Source: RUG14223 sp051881075 (GTDB lineage: Bacteria > Bacillota > Clostridia > Oscillospirales > Acutalibacteraceae). From it: a stretch of DNA of 64,000 nt. The stretch spans positions 1-64,000 of the forward strand of contig JBJEPE010000016.1 of assembly GCA_051881075.1 (NCBI GenBank), written 5' to 3'. Both the position numbers and the translations under genes were made by a program. Shown here in pieces: positions 52,549 through 61,421 of the stretch. The notes under the pieces are model-generated. The model had not been told where the DNA came from. It made no database searches and was given only the letters and a program-made list of their open reading frames with translations. Position 1 is the first letter of the stretch. Each line of letters opens with the position of its first letter.

Positions 52549-54084
52549 CTACATAAGCGGTGCTACAAACCTTAAAAAGGCTTGGAACAGTCTTTTAATA
52601 ACACCGTAATTACATTTATCAGGGGTTATTTGAGTACAACTTGGCAATGTGTTTTTATAGTCCTCTACCATTTCACGGATTACAGGACAGTTATACAGGA
52701 GTACAGCGCATTCAAATTGAAGATATAGACTTCTATAATCGAAATTAGCACTGCCTATAACTGCAACTTTATCGTCAGATACTATTGTTTTTGAGTGAAT
52801 AAAGCCGTTTGTGTACTCATATATTTTAACTCCGGCATCAACAAGCTTTTTATAATATGAGCGTGTTGTCAGGTGTACCATTTTTTTATCAGGTATATAT
52901 GGTGTAGTAATGATAACCTCTACCCCACTTTGGGCGGCGTGTATAAGGGATTTCTCTATAAAAGAATCCAAAATAAGATACGGTGTGTTGATATAAATAT
53001 ATTTTTTAGCCTTTTGAATTATTTTAAGATAAATTTCTTGAGTTATTAATTCATCGTCTGTAGGATTATCACAAAACGGTTGTAAAAAGCCAAGCGAACT
53101 GTCTGTACTATCACTGAAATCAGGTAAAAGCTTTTTATAGTCTAAATCATCTTTATTATACATTATCCACGTTGATATAAATATAACGGTAAAGCTCCAT
53201 GCGGCATCGCCTTTCAGGCGTATAGCACAGTCTTTCCAGTGACCGTATTTTTTAACTTTGTTTATATATTCATCGGCAAGGTTACACCCTCCGGTATAGG
53301 CAATTTTTCCGTCTATGGATATAATTTTTCTGTGATCTCTATTATTCTGAACGGCTGTAAGCAGTGGTATGAATTTATTGAAAACTACTACCTTTATGCC
53401 AAGAGAGCGTAAGTATTCAGCATAACCCTTTTGCAACGTAAGCAAACAGCCGACATCATCATAAATAATTCTTACATCTACGCCTGAAGCTGCTTTTCCT
53501 TTTAATATATCAAGAATGGTATTCCACATCACACCCTCTTCTATAATGAAAAATTCAATAAAAATATATTTCTTTGCCTTCTTAAGGTCAGGAATAAGCG
53601 CCTCAAAGAAATCATCGCCAAGCGGATAATACGTTGCCTCTGTGTTATTATAAACAGGGAAATTTTGCACGTTATTCAGATATTTAAACTCCGGCAAATA
53701 CTCGCAATCGTTAAGGTTAGTAAGTTTATTAAGCTTATTGTTTGATTTTTCATACAAAGCGGCTATTATTTCTGAGCTTTTTTCAACCTCTCTTTTAAAT
53801 ATCTTTGTAGACGATTGAAAGTGTACCATCAAGTATAAAGTAAGACCAAAGAAAGGAAAAAGCAGAATAATTATTATCCATAGCGTTTTATAATCCATCT
53901 GTATTTTTACTTTGTCAGAGGCATAAATAACAATTACGGTAATAACAGCTAATGTTTGTATTATAAAGAAAGACAAGCCGCTTGAGGAACTACTTAGAAT
54001 AAATACTAAAATGGCAACTTGTATTAATAATAATAGTATGACAAAAAAACGTCGCTTCAATAAATTGTTAATTACTTTCTGCAT
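52549..54084 (-). CDS. cls: Cardiolipin synthase (phospholipase D family)
   Basis: This 511-residue membrane enzyme probably condenses two phosphatidylglycerols to cardiolipin. ATG 54084 has GAGGAG 8 bp upstream. Two N-terminal helices (FVILLLLIQVAILVFIL, TLWIIIILLFPFFGLTLYL) precede two HKD active-site motifs: NNRDHRKIISIDGKIAYTGG and NGFIHSKTIVSDDKVAVIGS. This is the standard bacterial Cls layout. Confidence 0.92.
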   Translation of the reverse strand: MQKVINNLLKRRFFVILLLLIQVAILVFILSSSSSGLSFFIIQTLAVITVIVIYASDKVKIQMDYKTLWIIIILLFPFFGLTLYLMVHFQSSTKIFKREVEKSSEIIAALYEKSNNKLNKLTNLNDCEYLPEFKYLNNVQNFPVYNNTEATYYPLGDDFFEALIPDLKKAKKYIFIEFFIIEEGVMWNTILDILKGKAASGVDVRIIYDDVGCLLTLQKGYAEYLRSLGIKVVVFNKFIPLLTAVQNNRDHRKIISIDGKIAYTGGCNLADEYINKVKKYGHWKDCAIRLKGDAAWSFTVIFISTWIMYNKDDLDYKKLLPDFSDSTDSSLGFLQPFCDNPTDDELITQEIYLKIIQKAKKYIYINTPYLILDSFIEKSLIHAAQSGVEVIITTPYIPDKKMVHLTTRSYYKKLVDAGVKIYEYTNGFIHSKTIVSDDKVAVIGSANFDYRSLYLQFECAVLLYNCPVIREMVEDYKNTLPSCTQITPDKCNYGVIKRLFQAFLRFVAPLM

Positions 54085-54221
54085 TGCATAAACTCCTCGC
54101 AAATTAGTTTTTAGCTGATATTAAGGCTTTTTCCATAATCAAAGGGAATTAAACGTATAAAGCATAGTGACTTTACAAGCTCAATTCCCACATAATTTTA
54201 ATTATAATATACTATTAAAGT

Positions 54222-54716
54222 TTATTTGTTATAAAATATCGTTTTATCCTTTTTGGGACGAAGCCTTAAATTATGACCGAATTTTTTTAATAATTCAGCA
54301 CATTCATCTTCAAGTACGCCTGATGTAACCTGCGCCTTATGATTGTACGGTAAGTCGAATAGATTCACTATTGTACCGCAAGATCCACCTTTATCGTTTT
54401 TTGCACCGTAAATTATTTTCGGTATCCTAGCATTTATTATAGCACCCGTACACATAGGACAAGGCTCAAGGGTAACATACATTCTGCATTTAAAAAGTCG
54501 CCAACCGCCAAGCTTTTTACAGGCGGTGTCTATAGCTTTTAGCTCTGCGTGTGCAAGAGCATTTTTGTCTGACTCACGACTGTTATATTCAGTTGCAACG
54601 ATTTCATTATCCTCTGTAACTATAACGGCTCCTACAGGTATTTCGCCAAGCTCAAACGCTTTCTTTGCCAATTCAAGCGCTATTTGCATATAATATTCAT
54701 CATTTAGCCGGAACAT
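54222..54716 (-). CDS. tadA: tRNA-specific adenosine deaminase TadA
   Basis: This 164-residue zinc deaminase converts A34 to inosine in the tRNA-Arg(ACG) anticodon. The zinc and proton-shuttle residues are in ALAHAELKAIDTA (HAE) and TLEPCPMCTGAII (PCxxC). EIPVGAVIV and NDKGGSCGTIVNLFDLPYNHKAQ are family features. Its start abuts the CPBP gene stop (1-bp overlap), which indicates co-transcription. Confidence 0.93.
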   Translation of the reverse strand: MFRLNDEYYMQIALELAKKAFELGEIPVGAVIVTEDNEIVATEYNSRESDKNALAHAELKAIDTACKKLGGWRLFKCRMYVTLEPCPMCTGAIINARIPKIIYGAKNDKGGSCGTIVNLFDLPYNHKAQVTSGVLEDECAELLKKFGHNLRLRPKKDKTIFYNK

Positions 54717-55789
54717 TATAATGTAAGTGTGAAAACAGCAAGTGCAAACATGATTATGATGAATATTATTACAGGTGCTGAAGTCAGCAAGGCAGCCATC
54801 TTTTTGCCTGATGATAACTCTACCTCACTGCTTGTATTTTTTACAGACATAAAAGACTTATCAGATTTAGCAAGATAAGCAAAGCCAACAAATCCTATAA
54901 CTAACAGGAATATCATATAAGTTATTTCTACCAAGCCACCGATTTTTTCGGACGTCTTTCCTACTATCATGGTCATAACCACAGCGGAAAAATTGTTGAA
55001 GAAATGTATGATTATTGCCGGTAGCATTGAATTTGTATAACATACAACATATCCAAGCACAAGTCCTACTATGAAAGCAAACGGTATCTGAACAAAGTTA
55101 CCGTGGAGTATTCCGAAAAGCAAAGCTGTTGACAATATAGCGAAAGCATCACCGTATTTTCTCAGCATACTTAACATTACACCCCTGAATAAAAACTCTT
55201 CAGTAAGGCAAGGCACAAGCGCATAAGCAATGCAGAAAAGCACGATTTCCAGTGTTGATATGTCTGTACCTTCAGAAGCAATCTGATTATCTACACCAAA
55301 GAAAAACTTCATACTCATAGAAAAACACTCGGTAATCATGTTAGCATACATACAAACGCATAATCCTGCGGCAACTAATGCCACAACGGTTTTACCGGCA
55401 ACCCTCTGAAACTTAAAAAGATCCAAAAGTCTTTCATGCTTGATTTTAGCGAAAATTAGTGCAGGTAAAACGCAAAAAACTAAAGAGCTTAATCCCAAAA
55501 TCAAGAAATAGCCCGTTGGATCCATACCGGAATATCCGTTATCAAGATTACTATAGTCCAATCCGCCAGAGAATATTATAATCATCTCAAGAACGATTGT
55601 AACAACGAGCTGAACTCCTAACACAATAAGCATTAGTCCGCCTATTCCGTTACAAGCTCTTTTAAGCCCTTTCTCCTGATTGTATTCTTTATAATAATTC
55701 TGATAGGCTTCACTATATACCGGAGTAGCATTCAGGTACGTCTGTTGTAGTTCCAGTGCGTTTGGCGGTGTTGGCTGATAATAATTCAT
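54716..55789 (-). CDS. CPBP-family intramembrane metalloprotease
   Basis: This 357-residue polytopic membrane protein has the CPBP (CAAX protease/bacteriocin-processing, Abi) signature: ALVPCLTEEFLFRGVML with the Glu-Glu-x3-Arg motif, then FGILHGNFVQIPFAFIVGLVLG (His) and PAIIIHFFNNF (His-x3-Asn). About eight helices are predicted. The N-terminal ~45 residues are polar. Substrates are unknown; family members process peptides or proteins in the membrane or confer bacteriocin immunity. Confidence 0.85.
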   Translation of the reverse strand: MNYYQPTPPNALELQQTYLNATPVYSEAYQNYYKEYNQEKGLKRACNGIGGLMLIVLGVQLVVTIVLEMIIIFSGGLDYSNLDNGYSGMDPTGYFLILGLSSLVFCVLPALIFAKIKHERLLDLFKFQRVAGKTVVALVAAGLCVCMYANMITECFSMSMKFFFGVDNQIASEGTDISTLEIVLFCIAYALVPCLTEEFLFRGVMLSMLRKYGDAFAILSTALLFGILHGNFVQIPFAFIVGLVLGYVVCYTNSMLPAIIIHFFNNFSAVVMTMIVGKTSEKIGGLVEITYMIFLLVIGFVGFAYLAKSDKSFMSVKNTSSEVELSSGKKMAALLTSAPVIIFIIIMFALAVFTLTL

Positions 55790-55820
55790 ATGTGATCACT
55801 CCTTATTTTAGAGGATAAAT

Positions 55821-56537
55821 TTATTTATATGTGTACTTATAGTTATATCCGTATTTACTGCGTAAACCTAAGCATCCTACCTTCAAAAAGCCGAGAATAG
55901 GAGCATTCATCATTTTCATAAACTGCAACGCCTTTGCTATATCGCCGTGCGTAGTTATACGCTCACGTATGATCATAACGTACCCTGATATATAGTCTTT
56001 CAGGAGCAATGCGTCAGTAACAAGACCTATAGGAGGAGTATCCAGTAAAATGTAATCGTAAACCTCTTCCAATTTTTCAAAGGTTTTTTTAAGTCTTTCA
56101 GAGCTTATAAGCTCTGATGGGTTTGGCGGTATCGGTCCTGTTGTTATTACGTCAAGCGACGGTAGTACTTCTTTATGCAAAATTTCTTCTATGGTTTTAA
56201 ATCCACCCAAAACATCCGAGAAACCGGTTTTATTATCAAGCTTAAGCAGGTTTTGCACATTAGGCTTACGTAAGTCAATATCTATAAGTAATACACGTGC
56301 ACCCATCTCAGAAAGAGAAATTGCCATATTTGTTGTTGCTGTACTTTTACCCTCGCCCTTTGACCAGCTGGTAAAAGCAACAAATTTATTATTCTTTGCT
56401 GATAATGAGAACATTAATTTTGTACGTGCTATTTTATATCCTTCAACTATGGCAAATTTACCGGCATCATTTGTAACTTCATTACCGTAAAAGTATCCGG
56501 AGGATCTGGATTTTTTACGTTTAATGCTTATTGGCAT
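55821..56537 (-). CDS. CpsD/CapB-like capsular tyrosine kinase
   Basis: This is a 238-residue BY-kinase (cytoplasmic ATPase domain). Walker A is FTSWSKGEGKST, Walker A' VLLIDIDLRKPNVQ and Walker B YILLDTPPIG. A C-terminal tyrosine cluster (SKYGYNYKYTYK) is the autophosphorylation tail. It works with the membrane activator encoded just upstream (1-bp overlap) to control polysaccharide chain length or export. No glycosyltransferase cluster adjoins it here. Confidence 0.9.
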   Translation of the reverse strand: MPISIKRKKSRSSGYFYGNEVTNDAGKFAIVEGYKIARTKLMFSLSAKNNKFVAFTSWSKGEGKSTATTNMAISLSEMGARVLLIDIDLRKPNVQNLLKLDNKTGFSDVLGGFKTIEEILHKEVLPSLDVITTGPIPPNPSELISSERLKKTFEKLEEVYDYILLDTPPIGLVTDALLLKDYISGYVMIIRERITTHGDIAKALQFMKMMNAPILGFLKVGCLGLRSKYGYNYKYTYK

Positions 56538-57232
56538 CAGTAAATCTCCTCCTTATCATCACATAAGTCAAAATCAGGTATTTCTGCAAATACCGGTATT
56601 GCATACATTACAAACAAATCTTCGTTTGGCTTAACTGTAGTATCAAGCATTTCAAGAAAAACAGAAAGCAGGATACCGATAAATGCACCTATGCCTAATC
56701 CGAAAACGGTATATTTCTTTACATTAGGTGAAGATGGAGACGTAGGAATGGTAGCCTCATCTATAGGTTTTACATTACCTGTTGCAATTATGTTCTTAAA
56801 TTCCTCAGGAGCATATTCGACTATTTTATTGGCTATGTCAGCGGCTTCTTTTGGATTAGCACAGGTGACAGTTATGTTTAATACCTGTGTGCTATTTTCA
56901 TTAGAAATTGAAATAAGTGATGCCAGATATTTCAGCGAGTAATTAAGCCCTAAAGATTCCTTAACCTGCGTCATCATGTGATTATCCTTAAATATAAGCG
57001 CACAGGTTTTTGCAAGGTAATTTGCCGCTGAAATATCCGTTGTATATATAGTTTCCTTTTCTTCGTTTGAGTTCTGTATAAATACCGTAGCCGTTGCAGA
57101 ATAGAGAGGTGTAATAAAAAGTGTAGCATAAGCGTAAGCACAAAATCCAAATGATAATATCAAGGATATAACCATTTTTAAATGTACCTTAAGTATGCCG
57201 ATGACAGCTTTTATTGTAAATTCTTGATCCAT
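56537..57232 (-). CDS. CpsC/Wzz-type chain-length determinant and kinase activator
   Basis: This 231-residue protein has two transmembrane helices (VISLILSFGFCAYAYATLF near the N-terminus, VFGLGIGAFIGILLSVFLE near residue 190) flanking an extracellular Wzz domain (YSATATVFIQNSNEE, DAATIPTSPSSPNVKK-like proline region). The short cytoplasmic C-terminus would activate the CpsD-like kinase encoded immediately downstream. Pairing and topology are diagnostic for Gram-positive CpsC/CpsD. Confidence 0.87.
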   Translation of the reverse strand: MDQEFTIKAVIGILKVHLKMVISLILSFGFCAYAYATLFITPLYSATATVFIQNSNEEKETIYTTDISAANYLAKTCALIFKDNHMMTQVKESLGLNYSLKYLASLISISNENSTQVLNITVTCANPKEAADIANKIVEYAPEEFKNIIATGNVKPIDEATIPTSPSSPNVKKYTVFGLGIGAFIGILLSVFLEMLDTTVKPNEDLFVMYAIPVFAEIPDFDLCDDKEEIY

Positions 57233-57282
57233 ATATCTTTAAACCTCCCCTGCAAGGATATACCAATGCAGGTAATTGTAAA

Positions 57283-58521
57283 TTATAATACGCTTAATAA
57301 AACGCCTGCCGCTACAGCAGAACCGATAACACCGGCAACATTCGGACCCATGGCGTGCATGAGCAGGAAGTTCGACGGGTTAGCCTCCTGACCTACTCTT
57401 TGAGATACACGTGCGGCCATAGGTACGGCAGAAACGCCTGCGCTACCTATAAGAGGATTTACTTTTCCGCCTGTCAATTTACACATAAGCTTACCGAATA
57501 GCACGCCGCCTGCGGTACCGCAACAAAATGCAAGTAGTCCAAGTGCAATAATTTCGAGTGTTTCCCATTTAAGAAATACAGCTCCGGTTGCGGTTGCGCC
57601 AACTGTTGTACCAAGGAATATTGTAATTATATTCATAAGCTCATTTTGAGCAGCCTTTGAAATTCTGTCAACAACACCTGATTCACGGAAGATATTTCCA
57701 AGCATGAGCATACCTACAAGCGGTGTTGCATCCGGTACAAATAATGCTACAAGTATGATAACAACTATTGGGAACATGAGCTTCTCAAGCTTTGAAACAG
57801 GTCTTAACTGCTCCATAACTATCTCACGTTCTTTTTTAGTTGTCAAAGCCTTCATTATACGTGGCTGAATAAAAGGAATAAGCGCCATATACGAATATGC
57901 GGCTACCGCAATAGGTCCAAGTAAATGCGGGGCAAGCTTTGATGTAACGAATATAGCGGTAGGACCGTCGGCACCGCCGATAATTCCTATTGCACCTGCT
58001 TCTTTGGATGTAAATCCGATTGCTATAGCGCCGATGAAGGTTATAAATATACCAAGCTGAGCTGCCGCACCAAGTAAGAAGCTCTTAGGATTTGCTATAA
58101 GGGGACCAAAGTCGGTCATTGCACCGATGCCAAGGAAGATAAGCGGAGGATATATTCCGAGCTTAACGCCCTGATATAAGTAGTAAAGCAATCCGCCGTA
58201 TGACGGTATTTGATAATATTGTATTCCTGCCTGCTCTATAATAGGATAAGCGGTAGACGCCGCACCGTGCTCGGCTATGTACTCCGCAACAGGCTGAAGC
58301 TCATAAGATGGCGGAGCCATAAGTGCCGGATATAAATTGACAAGAAGCATACCGAAGGCTATAGGTAATAATACAAGCGGCTCGTATTCTTTACCTATTG
58401 CAAGGTAAATCAAAAATGCTGCGATTGCCATCATCACATAATTCTGCCAACCAAGGCTTAAAAAGCCGGAGCTTTCTAAAATATTGGTAATTGAGTCTAA
58501 AAGACGATTAAGTATATCCAT
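57283..58521 (-). CDS. Sodium-translocating decarboxylase beta subunit (OadB/GcdB-like)
   Basis: This 412-residue membrane subunit couples decarboxylation of a biotin-bound carboxyl group to Na+ export. Conserved segments include GIGAMTDFGPLIANPKSFLLGAAAQLGIF, GAIGIIGGADGPTAIFVTSKLAPHLLG (the Asp in GGADGPT is essential in known OadB), GMLMLGNIFRESGVVDR and NPLIGSAGVSAVPMAARVSQRVGQEANPSNFLLMHAMGPN. About eleven helices are present. The catalytic alpha subunit and biotin carrier are not in the window, so substrate (oxaloacetate, methylmalonyl-CoA or glutaconyl-CoA) cannot be named. Confidence 0.93.
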   Translation of the reverse strand: MDILNRLLDSITNILESSGFLSLGWQNYVMMAIAAFLIYLAIGKEYEPLVLLPIAFGMLLVNLYPALMAPPSYELQPVAEYIAEHGAASTAYPIIEQAGIQYYQIPSYGGLLYYLYQGVKLGIYPPLIFLGIGAMTDFGPLIANPKSFLLGAAAQLGIFITFIGAIAIGFTSKEAGAIGIIGGADGPTAIFVTSKLAPHLLGPIAVAAYSYMALIPFIQPRIMKALTTKKEREIVMEQLRPVSKLEKLMFPIVVIILVALFVPDATPLVGMLMLGNIFRESGVVDRISKAAQNELMNIITIFLGTTVGATATGAVFLKWETLEIIALGLLAFCCGTAGGVLFGKLMCKLTGGKVNPLIGSAGVSAVPMAARVSQRVGQEANPSNFLLMHAMGPNVAGVIGSAVAAGVLLSVL

Positions 58522-58555
58522 TTTAAAATTTTGTCCTTTCTAAAGTTATGTATAA

Positions 58556-58933
58556 TTAAAACGGGCGTGTATTCTCTAATAGTCCTGCTGAACTCCATGC
58601 AGAACGGCTTTCTTTTACACGCTTGACGGATTTAACTGTGCAGCGTGTTTTTGAATACATAGCATCCACGGCGGCACTGATAACTGCGATTATCTCATCC
58701 GGTATAGTATCGTCGTCGTCCACTATCTCAGGTTCAATTACTTCAGTAACTACAGGCTTAGCTGCCGTGGCTTTTTCTTCCGCCTTCTTTTGTTTTTTAG
58801 CGTTCTTCTTTTGCTGAGCTGTATAAACTACAGTGCTATAGATTTTGATTGCTGCGATAAGCACAAATAATACAGTGAATACAACAACTATGCCGGTAAG
58901 CAACACGGTTATTGCAATTTGAAATTTTTCCAT
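58556..58933 (-). CDS. OadG-like gamma subunit of Na+-pumping decarboxylase
   Basis: This 125-residue protein has one N-terminal membrane helix (AITVLLTGIVVVFTVLFVLIAAIKIYS) with the conserved G-I-V-V-V-F segment of OadG. A charged Lys/Glu-rich linker and a C-terminal segment (VISAAVDAMYSKTRCTVKSV) resembling the ends of such subunits follow. It precedes the beta-subunit gene by 34 bp and probably stabilises the complex. AGGAGG lies upstream of the ATG. Confidence 0.8.
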   Translation of the reverse strand: MEKFQIAITVLLTGIVVVFTVLFVLIAAIKIYSTVVYTAQQKKNAKKQKKAEEKATAAKPVVTEVIEPEIVDDDDTIPDEIIAVISAAVDAMYSKTRCTVKSVKRVKESRSAWSSAGLLENTRPF

Positions 58934-59237
58934 GGATTTTATTCCTCCGTATAGAAATATTTAGGCGCTATTCACACCATTATAATAGTTATGTATTTTT
59001 TAAATTATACAATATTACGTGTTGAATTTCAATATAAACATTTTTAAAAGTCCTTGTTACAAGAAATTTTGTGCATATTCACTCATTTTACCCTCATTTA
59101 ACGCTTTATTTTTCATATTTTTTATCTTTTTAGCAGGGTTTTATGAATTATCGGATTGACTTTTTATTTTTATGTATGTATACTATTTTCAGTATAGTAT
59201 TAACTTTGATTTTGTTCTTAAAAGGGAGATAAAATAT
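58934..59237. promoter_or_regulatory. Divergent promoter region oadG / galE
   Basis: Minus strand: TTGAAA (59027-59032), 17 bp, TATAAT (59004-59009) drives the decarboxylase genes. Plus strand: TTGACT (59156-59161), 17 bp, TATACT (59179-59184) drives galE. The middle is AT-rich with no other visible structure. Confidence 0.65.
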
Positions 59238-60248
59238 ATGTCTGTTTTAGTTACGGGAGGAGCGGGCTACATAGGCACACACACCTGTGTAGAGCTTCTT
59301 AATTCGGGATATGATGTAGTTGTTGTAGATAATTTCTGTAACAGTAGTCCTAAAGCATTGCAAAGAGTTCATGAAATTACCCAAAAAGATATAAAGCTAT
59401 ATGATATCAACGTTTGCGACAGTGATGAATTATCCAAGGTATTTGAAGAGAATGAAATAGATGCGGTCATACATTTTGCCGGATTAAAGGCTGTAGGAGA
59501 ATCCTGTAAAATGCCGCTTGAGTATTATCGTAACAATGTCTACGGTACACTTATGCTGTGTCAATGTATGAAGAGGTATGGAGTGAAAAAGCTTGTGTTC
59601 AGTTCATCGGCTACGGTTTACGGACATAATCCCGTCCCCTATGTAGAAACCATGAGTACCGGTGATGTTTCCAATCCGTACGGACGTACTAAGCACATAA
59701 TAGAACAAATGCTGTTTGATTTGTATAATTCTGATAATGAGTGGAGCATAGCACTGTTAAGATATTTTAATCCCATAGGTGCGCACAGCAGTGGGCTTAT
59801 AGGAGAAGACCCAACGGGAATACCGAACAACCTTCTCCCCTATATACTCAAGGTTGCTGTAGGCAAATTACCGTATTTACCTTTGTACGGTGATGATTAT
59901 GATACCCCTGACGGTACGTGCATACGTGATTACCTTCATGTGGTTGATCTGGCCGTTGCGCATCTGAAAGCACTAGAGCGGATAAAGCTACACAGCGGAA
60001 TAGACGCGTATAATATAGGCACAGGCACAGGCTACAGCGTATTTGATATTATAAAAAGCTTTGAAAGTTCAACCGGTATAAAAATAAATTATCGTATCAA
60101 AGACAGGCGTAGCGGAGATGTGCCGATAATGTGTGCAGATGTACATAAGGCATATGAGGTTTTAGGATGGCGTGCAACACATACTTTGGAAGAAATGTGC
60201 AGAGATTCTTGGAATTGGCAGAAGAATAATCCAGACGGTTATAAGTAA
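59238..60248 (+). CDS. galE: UDP-glucose 4-epimerase
   Basis: This 336-residue SDR enzyme interconverts UDP-glucose and UDP-galactose. ATG 59238 follows AAAGGGAG. NAD motif LVTGGAGYIGTHTCVELL, DAVIHFAGLKAVGES, active-site VFSSSATVYG and YGRTKHIIEQML (Tyr-x3-Lys), PIGAHSSGLIGEDP and DYLHVVDLAVAH are typical of GalE. It provides galactose donors for glycans, consistent with nearby polysaccharide genes. A tyrosine recombinase gene follows after 22 bp. Confidence 0.94.
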   Translation: MSVLVTGGAGYIGTHTCVELLNSGYDVVVVDNFCNSSPKALQRVHEITQKDIKLYDINVCDSDELSKVFEENEIDAVIHFAGLKAVGESCKMPLEYYRNNVYGTLMLCQCMKRYGVKKLVFSSSATVYGHNPVPYVETMSTGDVSNPYGRTKHIIEQMLFDLYNSDNEWSIALLRYFNPIGAHSSGLIGEDPTGIPNNLLPYILKVAVGKLPYLPLYGDDYDTPDGTCIRDYLHVVDLAVAHLKALERIKLHSGIDAYNIGTGTGYSVFDIIKSFESSTGIKINYRIKDRRSGDVPIMCADVHKAYEVLGWRATHTLEEMCRDSWNWQKNNPDGYK

Positions 60249-60270
60249 TTTGTGAAAGAAGGTACATAAC

Positions 60271-61272
60271 ATGAGGCGTGAATACGCTGAAAGTTCCCCT
60301 GAGATATTGCGTAGTTTTTTGCTTTATATGCAAACGGTAAAAGGAAAGTCTGCTAATACCGTTGATGAATATTTCATGGACTTGCGTACTTTTTTAAGGT
60401 TTATAAAGAGAGAAAAAGGGCTTGTTCCTGCTGAAACGGAGTTTGAAAAAATAAAGATAGACGATGTGGATGAATCGCTGATAAGAAAGATAACTCTGCT
60501 TGATGCGTATGAGTTTTTAAATTACACATTAAATGAACGTGAGAATAACGCAAACACAAGGGCGAGAAAATGCTCAAGTATAAGGGCATTTTTCAATTAT
60601 CTGCATAAAAAGATGAATATAATAGATGTTAATCCTATGGCTGACCTTGAAATGCCAAAAACAAAAAAATCATTGCCAAAGTACTTGACATTGGAGCAAA
60701 GCATAGAGCTTTTAAATGCTGTAGACGGACCGTATAAAGAACGTGACTACTGCATACTGACGTTGTTTTTAAATTGCGGTATGCGATTATCCGAACTTGT
60801 CTCTCTGAATTTAAGTGATATAAAGTCAAACGATACCGAAAACGCCATAACAATAACAGGTAAAGGCAACAAGCAACGCATAGTTTATCTTAACGATGCG
60901 TGCGTATCTGCAATAAACGATTATCTAAAGGTAAGACCTGTTGATGGTGTCAAGGATAAAAACGCACTGTTTTTAAGTAGGCTAAACAAGAGAATAAGCA
61001 ATAAAACGGTACAATCGCTTGTTTACAAATATCTGGATAAAATAGGGTTAAATTCAGCAGGATATTCCGTACATAAGCTCAGACATACTGCCGCAACGCT
61101 CATGTATCAGTACGGTGACGTAGACATACGTGTGTTGAAGGACATACTCGGACATGAAGATCTGGGTACTACAGAGATATATACGCACTTATCGTCAAAG
61201 CAAATGGAGGAAGCTGTAAGTAAAAATCCTCTGGCAAAGATAAAACAGCGAAAAAGGGAGACAGAAGAATAA
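60271..61272 (+). CDS. Xer-like tyrosine recombinase
   Basis: This 333-residue site-specific recombinase has an N-terminal SAM-like DNA-binding domain (ILRSFLLYMQTVKGKSANTVDEY) and a C-terminal catalytic domain. The six active-site residues are visible: Arg in LNCGMRLSELVSL, Lys in ITGKGNKQRIVYL, His and Arg in HKLRHTAATLM, His in LGHEDLGTTEIYTHL and the nucleophile Tyr in that same segment. Size and spacing match XerC/XerD. It lies 13 kb from the dif-like site used by the inovirus and is the best candidate enzyme for that site, though an additional Xer elsewhere is possible. It is co-directional with galE and ends at a strong terminator. Confidence 0.9.
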   Translation: MRREYAESSPEILRSFLLYMQTVKGKSANTVDEYFMDLRTFLRFIKREKGLVPAETEFEKIKIDDVDESLIRKITLLDAYEFLNYTLNERENNANTRARKCSSIRAFFNYLHKKMNIIDVNPMADLEMPKTKKSLPKYLTLEQSIELLNAVDGPYKERDYCILTLFLNCGMRLSELVSLNLSDIKSNDTENAITITGKGNKQRIVYLNDACVSAINDYLKVRPVDGVKDKNALFLSRLNKRISNKTVQSLVYKYLDKIGLNSAGYSVHKLRHTAATLMYQYGDVDIRVLKDILGHEDLGTTEIYTHLSSKQMEEAVSKNPLAKIKQRKRETEE

Positions 61273-61282
61273 AAATAAATGC

Positions 61283-61310
61283 AACGCCGCAGTATTTTTA
61301 CTGCGGCGTT
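61283..61310. terminator. Bidirectional terminator after recombinase gene
   Basis: A perfect 12-bp stem (AACGCCGCAGTA/TACTGCGGCGTT) with a four-T loop lies 10 bp after the stop. A-rich and T-rich flanks on either side suit termination of the plus-strand gene and of leftward rsgA transcription. Confidence 0.85.
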
Positions 61311-61330
61311 AAAATGTGAATGCTAAAACT

Positions 61331-61414
61331 GATACAATATATAGATTAACAAAATCAGTATTAATCGAATAGTACGCAATGTTAAGCTATATAGATTTAT
61401 ACTATATATTGTAT
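61331..61414. repeat. Inverted ACAATATATAG repeat pair
   Basis: GATACAATATATAG (61331-61344) and CTATATATTGTAT (61402-61414) form an inverted pair in the convergent gap between the recombinase and rsgA. A gtacgcaat motif lies between them. The same arrangement occurs at about 36.05-36.13 kb and 42.53-42.63 kb. Confidence 0.6.
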
Positions 61415-61421
61415 ATAAGTG

